Shown: in pieces, positions 1 through 9,896 of the stretch
Layout: every line of letters begins with the position of its first letter
Numbering within the stretch: position 1 is the first letter of the stretch
Assembly (NCBI RefSeq): GCF_028201475.1
Contig: NZ_CP116383.1
Coordinates: forward strand, 1,426,001 to 1,490,000
Length of the DNA stretch: 64,000 bases
Direction of reading: 5' to 3'
Source of the DNA: Vibrio sp. SCSIO 43137
GTDB taxonomy: Bacteria > Pseudomonadota > Gammaproteobacteria > Enterobacterales > Vibrionaceae
The notes under the pieces: model-generated
What the model was told of the DNA's origin: nothing
What the model saw: the letters and a program-made list of their open reading frames with translations, nothing else
The model's database searches: none
Program-made: the position numbers and the translations under genes

Positions 1-2
1 TG

Positions 3-389
3 GGGATGACCTGGTATATGAGAACCATGACTTACAAAGAGTCAGCGCGAGAATATGTGCTGGCAGCAAGAGCAATAGGGGCGTCGACCTCACGAATTCT
101 TTTAAAGCATATATTGCCCAATACCATGGTGATGATTGTGACGTTGGCGCCTTTTACCATTGCCGCCAATATCACCGCCCTGACCGCACTGGATTATCTC
201 GGTTTAGGGCTTATGCCGCCGACGCCAAGCTGGGGTGAGTTATTACAGCAAGGAAAGTCAAACCTTGATTCTCCATGGATAGCAACCTCTGTGGTCACCG
301 CCATTGTCTCTGTTCTGGTAATGGTGACCTTTATCGGAGAGGCGGTCCGGGCAGCGTTCGATCCCAAGAAGTTTACCCGCTATAGCTGA
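3..389 (+). CDS. Peptide ABC transporter permease, C-terminal part (YejE/OppC-like)
   Basis: This is the 3' end of an inner-membrane permease that enters from the left edge, so the true start is outside the window. The visible 128 residues hold the EAA-type cytoplasmic loop (EYVLAARAIGAS...ILLKHILPN, about residues 14-40), which docks on the ATPase. A membrane segment follows, then the LDYLGLGL...PSWGELL motif typical of OppC/DppC/YejE permeases, and a last hydrophobic segment before GEAVRAAFDPK. The binding protein starts 22 bases later, followed by two ATPases in the same direction, so this is one importer operon. YejE is the best guess because of the neighbouring YejA-like protein. Substrate specificity (peptides, possibly microcin-like) is inferred from the family. 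Confidence 0.9.
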   Translation, partial: GMTWYMRTMTYKESAREYVLAARAIGASTSRILLKHILPNTMVMIVTLAPFTIAANITALTALDYLGLGLMPPTPSWGELLQQGKSNLDSPWIATSVVTAIVSVLVMVTFIGEAVRAAFDPKKFTRYS

Positions 390-411
390 GTACCAGTATA
401 AGGAAGAGAAT

Positions 412-2244
412 ATGAAAATGAATAAAATGATGACCAGTCTGATACTGACCACTTTTCCCCTGTTTTCCTTAGCGGCCAATAAGCTACCGGAGAACCTTGA
501 CTGGCAGACAAATCTGGATGAGCCACTTTTTGCCTCGGATCAGGCTCAGTTTGGCGGAACATTCCGTACTTATATCAGTAGTTTTCCGCAAACCTTCCGT
601 ATCGTAGGGCCGGATGCCAATGGGTCGTTCCGCACATGGCTGCTCGATGCCCACCCAAGCTTGCTCAGTAAGCACCCTGAAACAGGCAACTGGATTCCGG
701 ATCTGGCCACTGACTGGGCGTTTGGCGAAGATAATAAAACCGTTTACTACAAAATTAACCCTAAAGCGAAATGGTCTGACGGTAAGCCTGTTACTGCCGA
801 TGACTTTACTTTTGTGCTAACCCTGATGCGCTCCAAAGATATTGTTGCGCCATGGTATAACACCTACTACACCAAGGTGCTCAAGGACATTACTAAGTAT
901 GACTCCCATACTATTTCTGTCAGCTTATCTGAGCCGAAAGATAAGAAGGATCTGCTTAGCTCAACTTCCCTTAGTCCGCGGCCTAAGCATTTTTATAAAC
1001 CGGGCGTAGATAAGAACAGTGACGGTATTGATGACAACTTTGTCCGTAAATACAACTTTAAAGCTGAACCGACAACCTGGGCGTATAAAGTCGATAAAGT
1101 GAAGAAAGGGCGTTCTGTTACCATGAAACACGTGGGTAAAGAGTGGTGGGGATACAGCAACCCTTATTATAAAAATCGTTACAACGTTGAGAAGATCCGT
1201 GTTCAGGTGATCCGAGATAACGATATTGCCAGAAAATACTTTGAGAAAGGCGATCTGGATGCTTACGCCCTAGTGTTGCCTGAGCTCTGGCATGATAAAT
1301 CTGATACCAAGCCTTACCAGAATGGCTATATCCATAAGTTCTGGGGCTTTAACCAGACGCCTCAGGGCGCCGGCGGTATGTGGCTGAACACAGCTAAAGA
1401 TAAGCTGAGTGATATCAATGTCAGAAAAGGCCTTAGCTACGCCACCGATTTTGACGGCATGATAGACAATGTACTCCGCGGAGACTATGTCAGAAAGCCA
1501 AACGGAATGGGAGTTGGTCAGGATAGCTTCACTAACACTTCAGTGACAGCCCCTGAGTTTGATCCAAATAAAGCGGCAGAATTTTTTGCCAAAGCCGGAT
1601 ATGACCAGTTTGGCTCAGATGGCATCAGAATGAATGCGCAAGGTGACAGGCTGTCATTTGCTATCACTTACTCAGCCCGCCATCACACACCACGTATTGC
1701 TTATCTGAAAGAGCAGGCTAAAAAAGCCGGATTAGAGTTCAGCCTTAATCTGATTGATGGCTCTTCAGCGTTTAAGTATGTCAGCGAGAAGAAACACGAT
1801 ATCTCTTTCCATACCATGGGCGGCGGTGATGTACCTCAATACTGGGAGTATCTGCACTCATCTAATGCCAATAAACCGCAAACCAACAACTTTACCAACT
1901 ACAGCTCACCGGAAATGGATGAGCTGGTGATGCAGTACCGCACAGAGTTCAGCCGTGATAAAAGAGAGAAGCTGTCCCGCCAGATTCAGCAGATAGTGGC
2001 GGATCAGTTTGTCATCATTCCCGGTTATATGGTTCCGTATACCAGAGAAGCTTACTGGCGCTGGATGAAGTTCCCGGCCAAACCAATGACGAAAAAAACC
2101 GAAGCCCTGTTCAGTATTGGCGGGCCTTATGACCTTGGTACTTACTGGATAGATGAAGAGCTGAAGAAAGAGACGAAAGCGGCAATCAAGAAAGGAAGCA
2201 AGTTTGAGCCGGTAACCACCATTGACGAAACCTATAAGTTCTGA
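412..2244 (+). CDS. Extracellular solute-binding protein, family 5 (YejA-like)
   Basis: A 610-aa periplasmic binding protein for an oligopeptide-type ABC importer. A signal peptide covers about residues 1-22 (Lys/Met-rich start, hydrophobic core, cleavage near LAA/NK). The rest has the SBP_bac_5 pattern: WSDGKPVTADDF near residue 125, NVRKGLSYATDF, and a C-terminal region with EYLHSSNANKPQTNNFTNYSSPEMD. The length and the LPENLDW-type N-terminus fit YejA better than OppA or DppA. The start is the ATG preceded by AAGGAAGAG with good spacing; Met codons two and five residues in are less well placed. It follows the permease and precedes two ATPases with short gaps. Ligand identity cannot be read from sequence. 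Confidence 0.93.
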   Translation: MKMNKMMTSLILTTFPLFSLAANKLPENLDWQTNLDEPLFASDQAQFGGTFRTYISSFPQTFRIVGPDANGSFRTWLLDAHPSLLSKHPETGNWIPDLATDWAFGEDNKTVYYKINPKAKWSDGKPVTADDFTFVLTLMRSKDIVAPWYNTYYTKVLKDITKYDSHTISVSLSEPKDKKDLLSSTSLSPRPKHFYKPGVDKNSDGIDDNFVRKYNFKAEPTTWAYKVDKVKKGRSVTMKHVGKEWWGYSNPYYKNRYNVEKIRVQVIRDNDIARKYFEKGDLDAYALVLPELWHDKSDTKPYQNGYIHKFWGFNQTPQGAGGMWLNTAKDKLSDINVRKGLSYATDFDGMIDNVLRGDYVRKPNGMGVGQDSFTNTSVTAPEFDPNKAAEFFAKAGYDQFGSDGIRMNAQGDRLSFAITYSARHHTPRIAYLKEQAKKAGLEFSLNLIDGSSAFKYVSEKKHDISFHTMGGGDVPQYWEYLHSSNANKPQTNNFTNYSSPEMDELVMQYRTEFSRDKREKLSRQIQQIVADQFVIIPGYMVPYTREAYWRWMKFPAKPMTKKTEALFSIGGPYDLGTYWIDEELKKETKAAIKKGSKFEPVTTIDETYKF

Positions 2245-2253
2245 GGCCAGCGA

Positions 2254-3087
2254 GTGGAGAGCAGAGAGACGATACTAAAGGTTGAAGAGCTGGAAACTGA
2301 GTTCTTAACCGATGATGGCAGAGTAAAAGTGCTGCATGGTGTCAGTTTTGATGTCCGTGCCGGTAAAACCCTCGGCTTGGTCGGAGAGTCGGGTTGTGGC
2401 AAGAGTGTCACCTCCATGTCGATACTCGGCTTGTTGCCTAAGCCTTACGGTCAGGTCACCAAGGGAAGGATCTACTATAGGGGAACCGATTTGCTGACCA
2501 TGCCGCCGGAGCAGATGTTTGCTATGCGCGGCAACAAAATCTCGGTTATATTTCAGGACCCTATGACGGCACTTAATCCGGTTCATACCATTAAGAAACA
2601 GCTGGAAGAGGTGTTAGTTCTGCATCGCCCTGAGCTGTCTAAGCAGCAAAGAGAAAGCTACGCCCTTGAGATGCTGGAGAAAGTACGTATTCCCCAGCCG
2701 GAAAAACGGTTGAACGAGTACCCTCATAACCTTTCCGGAGGCATGCGGCAGAGGGTAATGATCGCCATGGCTCTTGCCTGTAAACCCGATATATTAATCT
2801 GTGACGAACCGACCACAGCACTGGATGTGACGGTACAGGCTTCCATTCTGGACTTAATGATTGAACTGCAAAATGAGACCGGAATGGCGATGATATTTAT
2901 TACTCATGATTTGGGTGTTGTCGCAGAGATTTGTGACGATGTTGCGGTTATGTATCAGGGGAAAATAGTGGAACAGGCGGATGTATTTCAGCTTTTTGAT
3001 AATCCTCAGCATCCTTATACCCGAAAACTTCTTGGTCTGATGCCGAATCTTGATAATCCTCCTAAGCAGATGATTGATCTTGAATGA
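2254..3087 (+). CDS. Peptide ABC transporter ATP-binding protein (OppD/DppD-like, first half of YejF)
   Basis: A 277-aa cytoplasmic ATPase subunit. Walker A GESGCGKS lies at residues 44-51, the Q-loop at [11 protein letters not shown], the ABC signature at LSGGMRQR, Walker B at ILICDEP, and the switch His in ITHDLG. The C-terminal [12 protein letters not shown] segment is typical of the OppD/OppF group. Translation starts at GTG, 9 bases after the binding-protein stop, with no long upstream alternative. In E. coli the two Yej ATPase domains are fused in one protein (YejF); here they are two adjacent genes, this one being the first half. It is expected to pair with the next gene to power the importer. 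Confidence 0.92.
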   Translation: MESRETILKVEELETEFLTDDGRVKVLHGVSFDVRAGKTLGLVGESGCGKSVTSMSILGLLPKPYGQVTKGRIYYRGTDLLTMPPEQMFAMRGNKISVIFQDPMTALNPVHTIKKQLEEVLVLHRPELSKQQRESYALEMLEKVRIPQPEKRLNEYPHNLSGGMRQRVMIAMALACKPDILICDEPTTALDVTVQASILDLMIELQNETGMAMIFITHDLGVVAEICDDVAVMYQGKIVEQADVFQLFDNPQHPYTRKLLGLMPNLDNPPKQMIDLE

Positions 3088-3112
3088 TACTGCGTTGTAA
3101 AGGTGCCTGTAG

Positions 3113-3919
3113 ATGCAAGAAATATTAAGAATTGAGAACATTAAGCAGTACTTTACCTCCGGAGGAGGCGTCTTTCGTAAAGGGTATACGGTGAAGGCGG
3201 TAGATGGTGTCTCTCTTCAGGTAGCCCGCGGGGAAACTCTGGGGCTGGTGGGAGAGTCTGGCTGCGGTAAAAGTACACTGGGCAGAACCATTCTTAAGCT
3301 CTATGAGCCGACAGAAGGGGAGATCTATTATCAGGGGCAGAGTATTACTCATTTATCTGCCAAGCAGATGCGGCCGCTGAGAAAGGAGATGCAGATTATT
3401 TTTCAGGATCCCCTTGAGTCTCTGAATCAAAGGCATACGGTCGGAATGATCATTGAAGAGCCCTTTGTGATACACAAAATCGGTACAGCTGAAGAGCGCA
3501 GACAATGGGTAGAAGAGTTACTGGAAAAAGTCGGCTTAGATAAAGGGGCGGTGAACCGCTATCCCCATGAATTTTCCGGAGGCCAGAGACAGAGAATAGG
3601 CATTGCCAGAGCCATAGCGCTAAAACCTAAGCTGCTGATATGTGATGAATCTGTGTCTGCGCTGGACGTTTCGGTTCAGGCTCAGATTCTGAATCTGTTA
3701 CTGAAACTGCAACAGGAGATGGATTTGGCCATGATCTTTATCTCCCATGATCTCTCCGTTGTCCGCCATGTATCAGACCGGGTGGCGGTAATGTATTTTG
3801 GTAAGATAGTGGAAGAGGGAAGTGTGCAGGATATTTTTGAGTCGCCGAAGGCCGATTATACGCGTACACTGCTGGCCGCAATTCCGGCTAACCACCCGAA
3901 AAACAGGCGAAGAAAATAA
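3113..3919 (+). CDS. Peptide ABC transporter ATP-binding protein (OppF/DppF-like, second half of YejF)
   Basis: A 268-aa ATPase that forms the second nucleotide-binding subunit of the importer. It shows Walker A GESGCGKS at residues 47-54, IFQDPLESLNQR as the Q-loop, FSGGQRQR as the signature, and LLICDESVSALDVSVQ as Walker B plus D-loop, the wording usual in OppF/DppF. The switch His is in ISHDLS. It begins 25 bases after its partner gene and is the last gene of the operon: a hairpin with flanking A and T tracts follows directly after its stop. Confidence 0.92.
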   Translation: MQEILRIENIKQYFTSGGGVFRKGYTVKAVDGVSLQVARGETLGLVGESGCGKSTLGRTILKLYEPTEGEIYYQGQSITHLSAKQMRPLRKEMQIIFQDPLESLNQRHTVGMIIEEPFVIHKIGTAEERRQWVEELLEKVGLDKGAVNRYPHEFSGGQRQRIGIARAIALKPKLLICDESVSALDVSVQAQILNLLLKLQQEMDLAMIFISHDLSVVRHVSDRVAVMYFGKIVEEGSVQDIFESPKADYTRTLLAAIPANHPKNRRRK

Positions 3920-3920
3920 A

Positions 3921-3953
3921 AAAAGCACAGCCTTTAGTAAGCAGTGCTTTTAT
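3921..3953. terminator. Bidirectional terminator between the peptide transporter and the YfaZ-like gene
   Basis: Stem AAAGCAC/GTGCTTT with an inner GC pair, at 3922-3950. An A-tract lies on the left and TTTTATT on the right, so it can serve both converging genes. Confidence 0.7.
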
Positions 3954-3989
3954 TGTCGCTCAGAGCTCTGTTATAAGAACCTTGTCTTA

Positions 3990-4535
3990 TCAGAATTTAA
4001 AGCGGGTGGTGAACATTAGCTGGTCACCATAGAAATCATTAAACTTACCTTCGATGCCCAGAGAGAACAGCTCAGTAGAGTGGAAACGAGCGAAAGCAGT
4101 TGTTACTACGTCGTTGTCATCTTCGATCTCTACATAACCGATACGGCCGCCAACTTCCAGCTGTGGCCCAAGCCACTGACGTACACCCAGGTTCAGTTCC
4201 AGACCGATATCGTTGCTGTTAGATTTACCGTCAACAACACGCATCAGCATTTCACCGGTAAGGTCTGCCCAGTTATTGATTGGTGCATGGAAACCCATAC
4301 CACCACCAAAGTTATAATCACTGTCGAACTTAGAATCCAGACGAACAATGGCGTGAGCATTAGGGTGAATTGATTTACTGTACGCACCACCAAAAGTAAC
4401 AGGATCCATACCAATACGCGCTTCTGCGTAGTCGTAGCTAAAGTTGCTCATGATTGCAGGACTGCTAGGGTCTGTGACGGCAAACGCCGAGCTGGTTGCA
4501 AGTGCTAGGCCAGCAACAAGTAAAATCTTACGCAT
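3990..4535 (-). CDS. YfaZ family outer-membrane beta-barrel protein
   Basis: A 181-aa exported protein. The N-terminal signal peptide (MRKILLVAGLALATSSAFA) is clear, with cleavage after SAFA. The mature part alternates hydrophobic and polar residues, is Gly/Asp rich and ends in an aromatic residue (TRFKF), the usual signature for outer-membrane insertion. The pattern matches the YfaZ family, a small predicted porin-like barrel of unknown substrate. It stands alone, converging on the peptide transporter, with a 176-base AT-rich upstream gap. No operator was recognised. YfaZ is a family call only. Confidence 0.75.
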   Translation of the reverse strand: MRKILLVAGLALATSSAFAVTDPSSPAIMSNFSYDYAEARIGMDPVTFGGAYSKSIHPNAHAIVRLDSKFDSDYNFGGGMGFHAPINNWADLTGEMLMRVVDGKSNSNDIGLELNLGVRQWLGPQLEVGGRIGYVEIEDDNDVVTTAFARFHSTELFSLGIEGKFNDFYGDQLMFTTRFKF

Positions 4536-4711
4536 AATTTAAGTAAACCTATGTTCTATTTGAATCCATGGGGAAAGTAGCTTTTGGCTACTTCTATAGA
4601 GTCAGTATCTTAGTCAAATTCCGACTTTAGTCAGCAAATGTTTGTCAATATTGTGCTGACCAATCAAAATAAGCAATAAAAATGCCAGAATAAAGAGTCA
4701 TTTACTACAAT

Positions 4712-5212
4712 TTATTCGCCAAACTGACTTCTTTTTGACGCTATGGCGTTAAAAATCTTCTCTGTATCCAGAATTCTTCCCCACGGCATCAGGTCAGATT
4801 CGTTGTCTATCATATACTGGGTCAGCTGCTGAGTCAGAGTGTCAACCAGCTCTTCCCCTTTCCACGGCTTCGCGATATAGAAATCCAGACTGGCACTGTT
4901 TACCGCTTCGATCGTCGCCTCAAGGTCGGCCTGACCGGTAAGAAGAAGCTTTTTCGCCGCTTTGGTTTTATCTTGATTATTTAACTCAATCAAGAAACTG
5001 ATGCCTGTCTGCTCCGGCATAATATGGTCACAGAGTATCAATGCCAAAGGCACATCGTCTTCAGAATACTCTTCTATGACCTCTCTGGCTTCAGCAACAG
5101 ATTCGGCATCTTCAATAATAAAGTGATCTTCGAAAGCAGACAGATCCTGTACCACACTATCAAGTACTTCGCGTTCATCATCGACACAGAGAATAAGATA
5201 CTTTTTCATCAC
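4712..5212 (-). CDS. CheY-like response regulator
   Basis: A 166-aa regulator with an intact receiver domain: acidic pair D11-D12, phosphoacceptor D62 in ILCDHIMP, T92 in LLLTGQ, and K115 in YIAKPW. After the receiver there is only a 40-residue tail (ending near GRILDTEKIFNAIASKRSQFGE) with no recognised DNA-binding or enzymatic output domain. Output is therefore probably protein-protein. Its start overlaps the stop of the kinase gene by four bases (ATGA type), which implies translational coupling and a cognate pair. Confidence 0.88.
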   Translation of the reverse strand: MMKKYLILCVDDEREVLDSVVQDLSAFEDHFIIEDAESVAEAREVIEEYSEDDVPLALILCDHIMPEQTGISFLIELNNQDKTKAAKKLLLTGQADLEATIEAVNSASLDFYIAKPWKGEELVDTLTQQLTQYMIDNESDLMPWGRILDTEKIFNAIASKRSQFGE

Positions 5213-7167
5213 ATTTCCTTATCTTTCTTAATCACACTACCGGCTGAATGAAAGGGCAGCCAGACGATCATTTTGGTGTATTCGCCAAGGCGGGAGTCAA
5301 CTTCAATCCAGCCTTTGTGCTGGGCTAATATCTGCTGGCAGACGGACAAACCGATGCCCAGCCCGAAGTTACCCTCTTTCTTGGTGGTATAGTTCAGCTC
5401 AAATATTTTTTCCTTCTGCTCTTCCGGGATACCTGAGCCATTGTCTTCAAAAGTTACTTTTGCGTAATGTGTACCGTCACTAATGGCTTGCTCACTACTG
5501 ATTTTAAGAATGCCGTCCTGAGGAAAAGCGTCAATGGCGTTTGAGATCAGATTGGTCCAGACCTGCTGCATAGCGTTGGTCAGGCAGAGGATCTGCGGAA
5601 TAGACTGATACTCTTTGATAACAGTATGTCTCTTCAGTTTGTTTTCGAATATCACCAGAGTATCTTCTATTCCTTCATGAATGTCAGTGACATGCATAAT
5701 CTCATCGTCCTGACGGGCATAGCCTTTCAGGCTCTTCACCATATCAGCAATGCGTTTGGCACAAACCTGAATGGAGCGAAGCGTTGTCCCGGCAATATGG
5801 TATTTCTCCAGCCCGGTTATGGTTCCTTTCAGGTCTTTGGTCTCATTGGCCAGTTGCAGCACTTCGTCCAGATCATTATGCAGATTTAACTGAACAATCT
5901 TTTTCGCCAGTTGGCGGTCATCAATCTGAGGTAAAATCTGTTTTGTCTGCTGACGGATTTCTGAAGTAGACATAGGGCGTGAGCCGAGCGACTCATTAAG
6001 AATATTTGCCCCGAGTTCCTGATGAGATACGGGCAGTGGCGAGTGTATCAGTTCATCAATTTTAGCTGTCAGGGTGTCGGCACCACGTAGTATGGCGGCT
6101 ACCGGGTTATTTAGCTCATGAGCAACGCCTGCCACCAACTGGCCCAGTATGGCCATTTTTTCTCTTTCAATCAGTTGTTGATGAGCGGTTTCCAGCGATT
6201 CATAGGTGTGCTGAAGTTCCAGCTTGGTATTGATACTACGTTGAAGCCGGCGGTTAAAGTGACGAAGTAACAGGTTGGTGAACAGGGGCAGCAGCTCGCT
6301 GTCTGAGTGCATTACCTGAGCGAAAACCTCTTTGTTCAGCTTTATCACTTTGGTGGTTGTCAGAGTAATAGCCGTGGAGAAAGAGAGCTCTCCGGTAACA
6401 AATGACATACCACCGACAATATTACCTTTTGAGTGGCGGACAACCTCGCGCTGAACATTCTGCTCATCGTATTTATACAGTGCCACTTCACCTTCAACAA
6501 TAAACCAGAGAAACTGATTTGGTTCGCCCTCTACAGTGAGCAGGTGGTCGGGAGAATAGGTGCGGCAGGCTCTGGTCTCATCTTTTTCGGAGAAAAACTG
6601 CAACAAGGTGCCAATAAACTGATCGGCAAGATAAGAGTCACTCAGCTCATGAAAATTATGAATAAAGCCGGTGCGGAAAGAGTCGAGTTTGTTTTCAATA
6701 TGGGCACTGAGTATGCGGGATTGATCCAGTACACCACTGTAGTGCAGCCAGTTTTCATCTTTAATACTGAGAATAAAGGTAGTGAGTTCTTTTTTAGCAG
6801 TATCAAACAGGGCGTTGTGTTTCAGAGGCTTTGTCAGACAGTGATCCAGACGGCCTTCATTGACTGCGGCAAGAATGCTCTCAATATCTTCTCCGTCACT
6901 GACAAGAACTTTACGTGAATTTTTTGTATGGTCAGAGCGCTCCAGATGGATAAGGAAATCTGCGCCATTAAAACTGCGGCTACTGGCTGCAATGGCCATA
7001 GCAAGGGTCTGTTTCTGCTCCTGAACATACTCTAAAGTCTGGATAGCTTCATCAGGAGAATCTACACAGTAGATATCAAACAGGGCAGATAACGGGGTAA
7101 GCTCTTTTCTTAATAACTCTACTGCTACCGGATCATTGTCCAGATAGAGTAATACGTAGGGATTCAC
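5209..7167 (-). CDS. Histidine kinase with degenerate receiver and cyclic-nucleotide-binding domains
   Basis: A 652-aa predicted cytoplasmic sensor kinase with no membrane segment. Residues 1-130 look like a receiver. It keeps D10/D12 and K113 (TKP), but the residue aligned with the phosphoacceptor Asp is Ala60. A cNMP-binding-like domain follows (about 180-310), including VEGEVALYKYDE and GNIVGGMSFVTGELSFSTAITL. After a helical linker comes HisKA with phosphoacceptor H350 (VAGVAHELNNPV) and a HATPase domain with N-box NLISNAID, G1 DNGSGIP and G2 GLGIGL. It is first in a two-gene operon with the response regulator and divergent from the YdgA-like gene. The ligand of the cNMP-like fold cannot be told from sequence. 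Confidence 0.88.
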   Translation of the reverse strand: MNPYVLLYLDNDPVAVELLRKELTPLSALFDIYCVDSPDEAIQTLEYVQEQKQTLAMAIAASSRSFNGADFLIHLERSDHTKNSRKVLVSDGEDIESILAAVNEGRLDHCLTKPLKHNALFDTAKKELTTFILSIKDENWLHYSGVLDQSRILSAHIENKLDSFRTGFIHNFHELSDSYLADQFIGTLLQFFSEKDETRACRTYSPDHLLTVEGEPNQFLWFIVEGEVALYKYDEQNVQREVVRHSKGNIVGGMSFVTGELSFSTAITLTTTKVIKLNKEVFAQVMHSDSELLPLFTNLLLRHFNRRLQRSINTKLELQHTYESLETAHQQLIEREKMAILGQLVAGVAHELNNPVAAILRGADTLTAKIDELIHSPLPVSHQELGANILNESLGSRPMSTSEIRQQTKQILPQIDDRQLAKKIVQLNLHNDLDEVLQLANETKDLKGTITGLEKYHIAGTTLRSIQVCAKRIADMVKSLKGYARQDDEIMHVTDIHEGIEDTLVIFENKLKRHTVIKEYQSIPQILCLTNAMQQVWTNLISNAIDAFPQDGILKISSEQAISDGTHYAKVTFEDNGSGIPEEQKEKIFELNYTTKKEGNFGLGIGLSVCQQILAQHKGWIEVDSRLGEYTKMIVWLPFHSAGSVIKKDKEM

Positions 7168-7341
7168 ATCAGCCTCGGAACAGTTTTATTTTTCAATGTA
7201 GCAATTTTCCTCCGAGGGAGTTGAGAGGTGAGTACTGTTCTTTTGTTTGGATTGAGAGAAAAGCCTGATTTAACTCAAGGTTTTAACTTAATTCCACATA
7301 AGCTAGACTAGATAAATAGTCTTAAACAGATAAGAGATTTC

Positions 7342-8604
7342 ATGCAAGATTTAAAAAGAATTGCTGCCATTGGTGGTGCTGTTGTTCTGGTTGCCTGTTG
7401 GCCGTTGGCAGTGGGGCAGATTGCCCAGAATGTACTGACTGATGCCGTAAAGAACCTGAACAGTAAAGATTACTCTGCCACTCTGGTCAGTTATGACAGA
7501 AGTTATCTTTCTGCCTCTGCTGAAACAGAGTACTCAGTAGTTAACCCCGTTGTCAGAGAGCAGTTAATCTCCGACGGTCTGCCGACTGAGTTCAGAGTAA
7601 AGCATGAGATACAGCATGGCTTGATGAGGATTGCAGCGGAATCCCACCTGATTGATATGGACCAGGTACCTCTGACTCTGTCAACCACAACCCAGTTAAA
7701 TGGCAACACGGACTTTGTACTGGCTCTGGAAAAGCTTAACTATCAGCCGGAAAACTCGCCCGGCTCAGCTTTGTACATAGGTAACTCTATCGTTGAAGGT
7801 AGCGCAACGGTATTGGGTGAAGTTGATTTATCTTTCCGTTTCCCTTCGACTCAGTTTAAATTTGCCAATGGCGAAAACTTGTCATTCTCTAACGTTACCG
7901 GCCATGCGCGGGGTAAGAAAATCAATCAATTCTGGCATGGTGAACAGAGTTTACAGATAGATACTGTGTCAGTAATGACCAATGACGGTGTTACTCTGGC
8001 TGGCGGAAAGTCGATCAACTATCAGTTTAACTCTAAGGCCGATGAGACTGGTGAGCGCATTAATACTCACCATCAATTTACAACGGGAGAGCTGCAAACA
8101 GACAGTGGCAAGGTAGACAAGCTGACTCTGGACTTCTCTATTGGCGATCTGCACAGCCAGTCTTTTGAGCAGTTGGTGGCGATTTATCAGGATAACCCTG
8201 TGATTACCGAGCAGGTTTTTGCTCAGTCAACGCCATATATTGATAGCCTGTTTGAGCAGGGCTTTTATCTTTCGATGGATAATATGAAGATGGAGCTGGC
8301 CGGCGGTTATTTTGATAATCAATGGAAGTTGGTTGTTCCTCAGGGCAGCAGTAACATATCTCAGGATTTCAGCCGTGTCATTTCTATACTGCAGGGGGAT
8401 GTTGACTCCTTTATCTCCGAAGGGTTGGTTGACTCTTATCCTTTTATCAGACCGGGTATTGATAATATGGTGGCTATGCAATATATGACCAAGGAAGAGT
8501 CGGGTTATAAGCTGAATGCAGAGATAGGCAATGGGGAACTGACATTCTCCAGCGGGGAAAAACTACCTTTATTAAGCTTATTACTCTCTTCAATGACACA
8601 ATAA
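7342..8604 (+). CDS. YdgA family protein (DUF945)
   Basis: A 420-aa protein with one N-terminal hydrophobic segment (about residues 8-22, IAAIGGAVVLVACWPLAVG). This is likely an uncleaved anchor or signal sequence that puts the rest in the periplasm. The remainder is a long beta-rich region with repeated short strands, as in the YdgA/DUF945 family, whose biochemical role is unknown. The gene is transcribed away from the kinase operon across a 174-base gap and ends at a strong terminator. It appears monocistronic. Confidence 0.8.
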   Translation: MQDLKRIAAIGGAVVLVACWPLAVGQIAQNVLTDAVKNLNSKDYSATLVSYDRSYLSASAETEYSVVNPVVREQLISDGLPTEFRVKHEIQHGLMRIAAESHLIDMDQVPLTLSTTTQLNGNTDFVLALEKLNYQPENSPGSALYIGNSIVEGSATVLGEVDLSFRFPSTQFKFANGENLSFSNVTGHARGKKINQFWHGEQSLQIDTVSVMTNDGVTLAGGKSINYQFNSKADETGERINTHHQFTTGELQTDSGKVDKLTLDFSIGDLHSQSFEQLVAIYQDNPVITEQVFAQSTPYIDSLFEQGFYLSMDNMKMELAGGYFDNQWKLVVPQGSSNISQDFSRVISILQGDVDSFISEGLVDSYPFIRPGIDNMVAMQYMTKEESGYKLNAEIGNGELTFSSGEKLPLLSLLLSSMTQ

Positions 8605-8628
8605 ATGTAAGAAAATAGCCGTTTCATA

Positions 8629-8655
8629 AAAAAGAGCTCTTCTGAGCTCTTTTTT
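8629..8655 (+). terminator. Rho-independent terminator after the YdgA-like gene
   Basis: Stem AGAGCTC/GAGCTCT with TTCT loop, followed by a T tract, 25 bases after the stop codon. Confidence 0.85.
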
Positions 8656-8737
8656 GTGCTTTTTAATCAGAAGAAAACATGGTATTACTTTGTCCCAGTT
8701 CACATTTATTTACCTTTAAGCAGGAGCAATCACCATC

Positions 8738-9820
8738 ATGAGAAGGATTTACAATTTCAGTGCCGGCCCCGCCGCTTTACCTAAAGCTGTTATGGAGAAA
8801 GCGCAGTCAGAACTGGTTGACTGGAACGGACTTGGAACGTCAGTGATGGAGATCAGCCATCGAAGCAAAGAGTTTATTCAGGTGGCTGAAACAGCAGAGC
8901 AGGATTTCCGTGAATTACTGGCTGTGCCTGATAACTATAAGGTTCTGTTCTGTCAGGGCGGTGCCAGAGCTCAGTTTGCTGCAGTACCGATGAACCTGTT
9001 AGGCGGCCAGAGCAAAGCCAGCTATATCGATGGCGGTTACTGGGCGGAAAGTGCCATTAAAGAGGCGGGAAAATACTGCCGGCCGGATGTTTTTAATGCT
9101 AAGACAGAGAAAGAAGGCAAAGTTGCCATAACTCCTGCTTCTGAGTGGCAGATTGCTGAAGATGCAGCTTATGTTCATTTCTGCCCTAATGAAACCATTG
9201 ACGGTATCGAGATTAATGATCTGCCAGAAACGGATAAAATCATTGTTGCCGATATGTCTTCGACCATTCTTTCCCGCCGGATCGATGTTTCAAAATACGG
9301 TGTGATTTATGCCGGTGCGCAGAAAAATATCGGCCCAGCCGGTATCTGTATTGTTATTGTGCGGGATGATCTTCTTGAGCTTGCCATGAATGAGCTGCCG
9401 AGCGTACTTAACTATAAAGTGCTGGCAGAAAAAGAGTCCATGTATAACACACCGCCAACTTATGCTTGGTACCTGTCTGGTCTGGTGTTTAAATGGCTGA
9501 AACAGCAGGGTGGTGTTGAGGCCATTGAGAAGATTAACAAAGAGAAAGCCGCGCTACTTTATGATTATATTGATGCTTCGCCATTTTATAGTAACCAGGT
9601 ACACAGCGATAACCGTTCATTGATGAATGTACCATTCCAGTTGGCTAAACCTGAACTGGATGGCAAGTTTTTACAACTCGCTGATGAAGCTGGTCTGAAA
9701 GCGCTGAAAGGGCACCGTGCTGTCGGTGGCATGAGAGCCTCTATCTATAACGCTATGCCGGTTGAGGGTGTTCAGGCGCTGGTTGATTTTATGAAAGAGT
9801 TTGAAGCCGAAAACGCATAA
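8738..9820 (+). CDS. serC: Phosphoserine aminotransferase
   Basis: A 360-aa PLP enzyme converting 3-phosphohydroxypyruvate and glutamate to phosphoserine in serine synthesis; the family also serves pyridoxine synthesis. The N-terminal [11 protein letters not shown] motif, [16 protein letters not shown], and the PLP-lysine region [12 protein letters not shown] (Lys near residue 198) are all present, as is the C-terminal [17 protein letters not shown]. Length matches E. coli SerC. It starts at ATG after AGCAGGAG. In enterobacteria serC is usually followed by aroA; here it ends at a terminator and faces cydC. Confidence 0.97.
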   Translation: MRRIYNFSAGPAALPKAVMEKAQSELVDWNGLGTSVMEISHRSKEFIQVAETAEQDFRELLAVPDNYKVLFCQGGARAQFAAVPMNLLGGQSKASYIDGGYWAESAIKEAGKYCRPDVFNAKTEKEGKVAITPASEWQIAEDAAYVHFCPNETIDGIEINDLPETDKIIVADMSSTILSRRIDVSKYGVIYAGAQKNIGPAGICIVIVRDDLLELAMNELPSVLNYKVLAEKESMYNTPPTYAWYLSGLVFKWLKQQGGVEAIEKINKEKAALLYDYIDASPFYSNQVHSDNRSLMNVPFQLAKPELDGKFLQLADEAGLKALKGHRAVGGMRASIYNAMPVEGVQALVDFMKEFEAENA

Positions 9821-9843
9821 GCGTTGTAAACAACAACTGATAT

Positions 9844-9881
9844 AAAAAGCCCCTGACAGAATGACTGTCAGGGGCTTTTTT
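9844..9881. terminator. Bidirectional terminator between serC and cydC
   Basis: An 11-bp perfect GC-rich stem (9849-9859 with 9865-9875) with loop AATGA, A-tract on the left and T-tract on the right. It serves the converging serC and cydC genes. Confidence 0.92.
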
Positions 9882-9896
9882 CTAACCTTTTATAGG

